A DNA stretch of 64,000 bases from Amycolatopsis mediterranei (GTDB taxonomy: Bacteria > Actinomycetota > Actinomycetes > Mycobacteriales > Pseudonocardiaceae): contig NZ_CP100416.1 of NCBI RefSeq assembly GCF_026017845.1, forward strand, positions 7,063,749 through 7,127,748, read 5' to 3'. Numbering within the stretch: position 1 is the stretch's first letter; every line of letters starts with the position of its first letter. The notes under the pieces are model-generated. The model saw nothing but the letters and a program-made list of their open reading frames with translations, had not been told where the DNA came from and did no database searches. The position numbers were made by a program, and so were the translations under genes. Below are positions 58,591 through 64,000 of the stretch, piece after piece.

Positions 58591-61020
58591 TCATGTGTGG
58601 GTCGCGTATTCCCGGGCGAGGTGGTCGTGCAGTTTGGCATGCCGGAACTGGTAAACCGGGCCGGCCTCGCGGAGTATGCCGAGCCGGTGGGCGTCGTCGA
58701 GGAAGCTCAGCAGACGTGCGGGAACCCGGCCCTGGACGCGGAAGGTGGCCGCGGTGATGAGGTAGCGCCCGCTGGGTTGGTGGAGTCCGGCGCCGAGCGC
58801 GATTCCGAGGGCGTAGATGGCTCCGTTCAGCAGCCCGAAGATGAGGGTGAGGAGAAGCCCGCCGGAGAGTCCGTAGGCGAGACCGTAGGAGCGGCCGGTC
58901 CCGACGGTGAGTGCGTCGAGTACCCCGAACGCAATCGCGGCGGCGGCTCCGGCGGCGAGCGATTTGAGGCACAGCAGTTGCAGGTCACGGTGGAACGTGA
59001 GGGTGGGGGTTTGCGGGCGCTCGTCGCTGAGCGGAGTTTCGGCCCAGTCGATCAGCCCGGCCGCGAGTCCGGTCGCGAGCCCGACGACGGCGCCGAACAC
59101 CAGCCCGACCTTCAGCCCGTCTGTGCTGGCATGGATGAACTCGTTCGAGAGTCCCGTCGCGAGCCCTGCCGCGATCCCGGGGATGAGGCTGACCCCGAGT
59201 GTCAGTACCGGCCGTTTTTCGTTCCAGCCGGTGAGCTTTCGGGCGAGCAGCCGGGTTCGCCCGCGTAGGCGTAGATCGACGTAGGCAGGCCGTTGATCTG
59301 CCGGGTGACCGACATCCTCGAGTGCCAGCAGGACGGCGGCGACGGTCATGACCCCACCGGGGATCGTGATGATCAGCCCGGTCGCAGGCTGGCCTTCGAT
59401 GAACGCCGACAGGCCGGCGACCAGGAAGTTCAGGCCGAGCACGAGCCCGAGCCCGAGCCCGACCGTGAGGCTCCGGGTGAGGCCGACCACGGAACCGAAC
59501 ACGAGCGCGGCCGGCACCACCGCGAGACTGTTCGCGGGCCCTACGACGAACATCATGTAGAGCCCAGCCACGAGCCCCATCGCAAGCCCGGCGACGGCGC
59601 CGGAGACGAGCGCGATCAGACGGGGCGCGGCACGGCGGAGCTGCCACCAGGCGAGGTCGCGGGTGCCGATCGCGGTCAGATGATGGGCGAGGAAGGCCAG
59701 CGATCTCTTGGCTCCGGCAGGATCCCAGGTACGCCGAGGGCGGAACGGGTGTTCGTCGCCCTCGCCGCGGGGTGGGTTGGCGCGGATGAGGGCCTCGACC
59801 AAGTGGTCGAGGAGATGATCTGTAATCGAGTCGGCGGTGGGGAAACGGCTCATGTCGCACAGTTCGGCGGGACTGGTCCGGGTGTCGACGTAGACCTTGC
59901 GCAGCAGCCACAGCGTCAACGGAGAGGATAGCGCCTGGGTGACGGGAGTCCGCCGGTCGCCGTTGACCGCGGCGAGCAGGTCCCGCCAGTCGTTGAGGGT
60001 CCGCGGTGGCAGGCAACCCGCGACGTACGCGGCGGCGTCGGCGGGCATGACGGGACTGGATTCGATGACCGCCCCGGCGGTGAGCACGTCTCCTCCCGGC
60101 GCGGCCACGGCTGCCTCGTATTCCGCTGTCCGGCAGGTGAGGACGAGCGGGTCGGTGGCCACCTCGTTCAGCCGGACAATGATCTTGGGGCGGGTCTGCG
60201 CCGGTAGCTCGTCCAGACCGTCCAAGATCGGCAGGATCCGGTGCTGGGTCACCAGCGAACGGGCAGCGTCCGGGCCGAAGGCCGTGGCCCGCAACGCGGG
60301 GTAGTCCTCAGCGAGCCGTCGGGACATCCATTCGTGCAGGGACTCGGCGTCAGGGTTCCAACCGGACATCGACAACAGAACGGGAACCGGGTCGTGCGGC
60401 TCTGGGTGATCCAGTAGTTCGCGGACCAGCAGCACGGCCAGCGTGGTCTTGCCCATCCCGGGTTCCCCGGCGATCACCAGCCGTCGCCGTGTCAACCTGC
60501 GGAACTCCGTGGCCATGTCGCCGATGCGATCGGTTCGGCCGGTGAGCCGGGGCCCGCCTCGGCGGAACAGCGACCGCAACGGATTTGTCCTGACGATGTG
60601 CTCGGCGCGGTCAGCTACGTCGAGCTCGGTGAAGTGCCACCGCACCGCGAGCGGGCCCGGGTCGTCCAACTGGCGGACGATGATCTCCGTCTGCCACTGG
60701 CTCGACACCAGTCCGGCCAGCTGCCGCCGGGCCGCGTCGACCTGCTCGGGAGTCGAGGTGGTCGCGGCAACCGACGGGGGCCGCCGCGCCCACATGATCA
60801 ACCCCACGACGAGAGGCGTCAACCCGGCGATGAGCGCACCGATCGTGGCCGCCGACGCCAGGCCGTTCGACGAACGCAAGGCAAAGACGAGCACAGCGCA
60901 CCCGGCCGCGAGCGCGGCCGCGGCTGATGCCCACTGTCTCCATCCCGTCACACCCTTGATTCTGACCACATATGACAAGCGATGTAAGACCCATTGTGGC
61001 AAACGGCGTGAAGGAAACAC
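58591..61020 (-). CDS. NACHT-domain STAND NTPase with polytopic membrane C-terminus
   Basis: Residues 30-80 hold two membrane helices, then a NACHT domain follows: Walker A RRLVIAGEPGMGKTTLAVLL (about 178), Walker B ILPILDGLDELP and the arginine-finger-like RTAEYEAAV. From about residue 445 the protein is a membrane array of at least eight helices rich in Gly (GLATGLAAGL, GLGLGLVLGL), ending in a short soluble helix with YQFRHAKLHDHLARE. NACHT proteins with membrane parts act in defence and regulated cell death. The GTG at 61020 has no clear ribosome site; a later GTG at 60966 is possible. Confidence 0.85.
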   Translation of the reverse strand: MFPSRRLPQWVLHRLSYVVRIKGVTGWRQWASAAAALAAGCAVLVFALRSSNGLASAATIGALIAGLTPLVVGLIMWARRPPSVAATTSTPEQVDAARRQLAGLVSSQWQTEIIVRQLDDPGPLAVRWHFTELDVADRAEHIVRTNPLRSLFRRGGPRLTGRTDRIGDMATEFRRLTRRRLVIAGEPGMGKTTLAVLLVRELLDHPEPHDPVPVLLSMSGWNPDAESLHEWMSRRLAEDYPALRATAFGPDAARSLVTQHRILPILDGLDELPAQTRPKIIVRLNEVATDPLVLTCRTAEYEAAVAAPGGDVLTAGAVIESSPVMPADAAAYVAGCLPPRTLNDWRDLLAAVNGDRRTPVTQALSSPLTLWLLRKVYVDTRTSPAELCDMSRFPTADSITDHLLDHLVEALIRANPPRGEGDEHPFRPRRTWDPAGAKRSLAFLAHHLTAIGTRDLAWWQLRRAAPRLIALVSGAVAGLAMGLVAGLYMMFVVGPANSLAVVPAALVFGSVVGLTRSLTVGLGLGLVLGLNFLVAGLSAFIEGQPATGLIITIPGGVMTVAAVLLALEDVGHPADQRPAYVDLRLRGRTRLLARKLTGWNEKRPVLTLGVSLIPGIAAGLATGLSNEFIHASTDGLKVGLVFGAVVGLATGLAAGLIDWAETPLSDERPQTPTLTFHRDLQLLCLKSLAAGAAAAIAFGVLDALTVGTGRSYGLAYGLSGGLLLTLIFGLLNGAIYALGIALGAGLHQPSGRYLITAATFRVQGRVPARLLSFLDDAHRLGILREAGPVYQFRHAKLHDHLAREYATHT

Positions 61021-61643
61021 CGTTTGCCCCGAGCGAGGGACCGGCTCGGGTCAGCCGCGGCGGGCCGTGTGTTGACGACATTCTGGTGAGCGGACATGCA
61101 GTTCACCATAGGATCCGCACCGCGGCAGCCCTCGGATGCTTATTCCGGCGAACAGCAAGGGCCACGCTTAACCGCACTGGTACCCACAGAATCGACAAAA
61201 TCCCAGCACATCACCGGAGAACCGATCATCGGCATTACGGGATGTTCGGCTGCCCTCGCCGTGATCGGTCCGCACGTCAAGTCTGGAACACGTTCTCTCG
61301 GCCGATCGCCTGCCGTCGGTGGTCCGACGGCCGGCAACATGGTGGCCCTACGGCGGTGGCGAACGACAAGCAGATCCCCGCGGCGCGGCGCTTCGCGGTG
61401 AGGTAGGGCTCCTCGCACCCTGGCGCTGGACATTTGACGGCGCGCGATAGTCCCGTCACGGCAGCGGGATACCGGCGAGTGAGAGGGGACGAGAAGGCCC
61501 CGATGGATCATGCATCCGAAGCGGCGGGGAAGGCCGCCCAGGCATGACGTAACCGGCATTACTCGGCCCCCTGACCTCGTATGGCCTAGACAGGAGCCGA
61601 TTATGATGCCCGGCCGCGATCAATGGTCCCGATCGGGGTTGGG
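61021..61643. other. Non-coding stretch between NACHT gene and int relic
   Basis: Small open frames on both strands lack starts or familiar sequence, and I see no repeats of note. The NACHT promoter should lie at the left end. Confidence 0.4.
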
Positions 61644-63051
61644 TTAATCGCGATCGAGGTCGTCCTCGTCGTCGGCGGGCAGGCCGAGGATGCGGGCGAT
61701 CTTGCCCAGCGATTCTTCTTCCAGCCCGGCCAGGACCTTGGCGTATACCGCGTGCAGGACAGCCACCGAATGTCCCGCCCAGATCGCCACCTGCGCCGGC
61801 AGCACGCCCCCTGCAAGCCACGTCGAAACGCAGGCGTGCCGCAGATCGTACGGCCGGCGCGCGAGCGGCGACCGGTATTCCTCCGGCGCCAGCGCTGCCT
61901 TGCGTGCCTTGTCCCACACCCGGGCTAGGGTCGACTCGGCGACGTCGCCACCGTCCATGCTCCGGAATAGCCGGCCATCCTCGGCGACGCCGTACTGCTC
62001 AATATGGTGCTGCAGCATCGCGGTCAGCGGCGGCGGGCACGGCACCGGCCGCACCTCCCCCTTCGCGCGCTGCTTGAGCTAGCGGCGGTCACGCCGTTGC
62101 CCGCTGTCGGTCCACGCCGCCCCCGCACTGGGAGCCGTCTCCGACACCAGCAACTCGCCCCAGCCCTTCCGCGGCAGCTTCAGGTCGATGTCGCGCAGCA
62201 TCACTGCTTCCTCGGGCCGCAGCGCCGAGTAGTACATCGTGCCGAAGCACGCGGCCAGCCGGGGCCCGGACGAGCGGCGTTCCACGATCACCGGCTCCGT
62301 CGAGCCCCGCGGAACCCGCATGACCTTCTGGTCCGCCACCGCGGCGAGCAGCTGCGGCCCCTGCTTCGTGTTGACCACCACACACGTGTCAATCGCCCGC
62401 ACCCGCTTGGGTGCCGTCCACTTCACCTCGGGCAGCCGGTTCTTCAGCAGCAGCTTCTGCTCCGCCGCGTATTCGAGAGCGTTGAACACCACCGCCCGCT
62501 TGCGGTAGACGGTCTTCGCCGCGGCCTCGGTGCCGTCCATCTTCAGCGCGAACTGATCCAGCACGCCCCCGAGCACCGTGAGGTCCTCAAGGCGTGACAC
62601 CTTGACCGCGTTCGTGCCCAGCCACGCCAACGCCGCCTCGACATCCGGGGTCCTGCTCGTATTCCGCCGGTTGATGTTGCCGGCAGAGCCAGCGTCGCCG
62701 TCGCCAGCGCATCAGCGTTGCTGGAACGGGAGTTCGCCGCCGCGCGGCGCCACTTCATGTCCACATACGCCTGCGCGAAGGTGAACCACGGCTTGTCGTT
62801 CTCGGCGCGGGCCATCGACACCGGAAGACCGCTGAAAACACGGAACGCCTCGCCACTGCATTGCGCCACGACCAGTTTCGATCGGAAGCTCTCAGCCTGC
62901 TTCGACGTCGCGTAGGTCTTGGGGAACTCCTGCCCAGCGACGACCCAGCGCACAACATACGATTGCTTTCCCGGTTTTGCCATCTTTGCGCGGACGCCCG
63001 GTCTTGACCCGCACGTCCCAGATACGGGACATCGAAGGTCGTGTCCGTCAC
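61644..63051 (-). pseudogene. Decayed tyrosine integrase, homologous to the AICE integrase
   Basis: Reading right to left: GTG with GAGGAGGCTTCTGC and VTDTTFDV, then a frameshift; SYVVRWVVAGQEF to KWRRAAANSRSSNADAL; a second disruption near 62660-62700; RAVVFNALEYAAEQKLLL through YYSALRPEEAVML, then an amber TAG at 62081-62079 where the intact protein has glutamine before LKQR; and finally KGEVRPVPCPPPL to YDLRHACVSTWLAGG and IWAGHSVAVL. The catalytic R, HxxR and H remain in sequence but in broken frames, so it is a pseudogene. Confidence 0.9.
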
Positions 63052-63260
63052 GCAGAAGCCTCCTCGCGCGCGGCAAGCCAGCGCTCCAATGCGGATCGCC
63101 GGAACCGCAACTGCCGGTTAGGCAACCGCGCACAGGGCGGCACGCACCGCTTCGCACGCCAATCGTTGAAGGTCGAACGGGGTAACGCGCAGTTCGGGGC
63201 GAATGTGCGGGTCGATGGGCGGGCATCGGAGACCTCTGCCTGTGTCGAAGAGCTGTCTCG
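63048..63260 (-). pseudogene. Decayed excisionase
   Basis: The C-terminal two-thirds reads RSTFNDWRAKRCVPPCARLP and RQLRFRRSALERWLAAREE, close to the intact xis. Upstream the matching THIRPELRV-like piece lies in another frame. The stop overlaps the int relic start as in the intact pair. It has lost its own start. Confidence 0.82.
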
Positions 63261-63403
63261 TTCCTTCCCGCGCTCCGCGCGGCGAGCCCCGTTCGTACAG
63301 CTCATCGGGCCGATGTACGAAGACCGCACCCCGCTGCAGCCGGCCGAACTGCTCGAGCGAAAACCGGCGGCTTCCAGGCGCCGAAGCCCGTTGCGACCGC
63401 CCG

Positions 63404-64000
63404 CTACCGCCATTGGGGCGGTAACGCGAAGTGTCCGAAAAGCCCGGGATCGCTGAACAAGGTGATGCGGTTGAGGTGAGATCGCGTCGTGGCCAGCACG
63501 ACGATCGCGAAGGCGCGGTAGGTCTGGTCGCTGTCGCGATGGTAGGCCGCCGCGCCGAGCTGTCCGTTGACCCGCAGGGGAACCATCGCCCAATCACCGG
63601 GGTGGCCGATGGCCTGGGCGGTGATGAACGGTGCGCAGGTCGCCTTCCCGGAAAACCACGTGCTGGTTCCCGTCATCTCGAGCACGGCCTCCTCGGCCAG
63701 CAGGCGCTTGATGGCGGCGTGATCGGCTTGCTCGAACGCGGCCATGTACCGGTCGAGAGCCCGGCGGGCACCCTGATCGGTCGGCTCGGCCACGTCGACC
63801 TCGCTGAGGGCGGCTTCGGCCAGACGAGCCCGGCCCCGCTGCAGCAGGCTCTTGACCGCGGTCACCGACACGTTCAGGATTTCGGCCGCCGCGACCGCGG
63901 GCAGGTCGAGCGCCTCGGCGAGGATCACGGCGGCCCGCTGGCGCGGCGGCAGCAATTGCAACATCGCCACCAGGGCGAGGCGGACGCGATGGCGGGCGGC
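63404..64000 (-). CDS. ECF sigma factor with SnoaL-like C-terminal domain (5' end outside window)
   Basis: The visible part has the sigma region 4 helix-turn-helix (LLPPRQRAAVILAEALDLPAVAAAEILNVSVTAVKSLLQRGRARL), then a linker and a SnoaL-like cone domain (MAAFEQADHAAIKRLLAEEAV and GTSTWFSGKATCAPFI). This is the ECF41/SigJ architecture, in which the tail modulates sigma activity. The N-terminal region 2 lies beyond position 64000. It is the first chromosomal-looking gene after the element relics. Confidence 0.88.
   Translation of the reverse strand, partial: AARHRVRLALVAMLQLLPPRQRAAVILAEALDLPAVAAAEILNVSVTAVKSLLQRGRARLAEAALSEVDVAEPTDQGARRALDRYMAAFEQADHAAIKRLLAEEAVLEMTGTSTWFSGKATCAPFITAQAIGHPGDWAMVPLRVNGQLGAAAYHRDSDQTYRAFAIVVLATTRSHLNRITLFSDPGLFGHFALPPQWR

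Larger units (their letters stand above)
57913..63260. mobile_element. Relic of a second, older AICE in tandem
   Basis: A degraded int-xis pair (61644-63260) with the same order and orientation as the intact pair lies to the right of attR, with a NACHT ATPase gene between attR and int. No replication or transfer genes remain and no third att copy is seen, so the right boundary is a guess. The sigma factor gene beyond looks chromosomal. Confidence 0.6.

Noticed and set aside
58216..59268. Plus-strand frame over the NACHT 3' end
   Set aside because: Shadow of the minus-strand NACHT gene; no ribosome site and low-complexity sequence.
61096..61401. Small frames between NACHT and int relic
   Set aside because: No ribosome sites, no overlaps with neighbours and no familiar sequence.

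Overview
The window is high-GC actinomycete chromosome. The polA, rpsA, coaE and uvrB neighbourhood, a CoaE fused to a GrpB-like domain, a PdtaR-type ANTAR regulator, an ECF factor with a SnoaL-like tail and a pSAM2/pMEA-style integrative element together suggest a Pseudonocardiaceae member such as Amycolatopsis. That assignment is inference from gene content, not from a database match.

Positions 1-32,680 are core chromosome. In order: uvrB; a frameshifted carboxymuconolactone-decarboxylase-like gene; a DUF5685 protein with an extreme cysteine-rich tail; a DUF402 protein; coaE; three small ORFs; a divergent OsmC/TetR pair; rpsA; a methyltransferase followed by two duplicated GNAT genes; a TetR-controlled operon with a degenerate ABC ATPase and a YhgE/Pip membrane protein; AraC and oxidoreductase genes; a trypsin-fold protein lacking its catalytic serine beside an EF-hand protein; polA; a hotdog thioesterase; LysR; a hydrolase; a complete branched-chain amino-acid ABC operon (livKHMGF); a lipoprotein; and the ANTAR regulator.

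Positions 32,710-57,912 are an integrated actinomycete integrative and conjugative element (AICE) of about 25.2 kb in the 3' half of a tRNA gene. A 43-bp attL/attR pair (41/43 identical) bounds it. From left to right it carries int and xis; a GGTAACC repeat cluster; a replication and DNA-metabolism block (DUF3631 ATPase, C5 methyltransferase, RRQRL-type zinc protein, PP-loop enzyme, MazG-like protein, prim-pol, SSB); a transfer block (FtsK/TraB translocase, Spd-like membrane proteins, many tiny overlapping genes); an SsgA-like protein; a Nudix protein resembling the Pif immunity factor by position; and a GntR regulator with its operators. The right end is AT-richer cargo: a TPR regulator, an APH-fold kinase, a GNAT, a TIR-like (DUF1863/ThsB-type) protein divergent from a small multi-TM protein, a HIT hydrolase, and gene remnants.

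Beyond attR lie a NACHT STAND ATPase with a polytopic membrane C-terminus and a second, decayed int-xis pair homologous to the first. I read this as the relic of an older element at the same tRNA, so the locus is a tandem-insertion site. The window ends inside an ECF sigma factor gene. The best candidates for something undescribed are the TIR-like/multi-TM/HIT cluster and the NACHT-membrane protein, followed by the pseudoprotease/EF-hand pair and the cysteine-rich DUF5685 protein.
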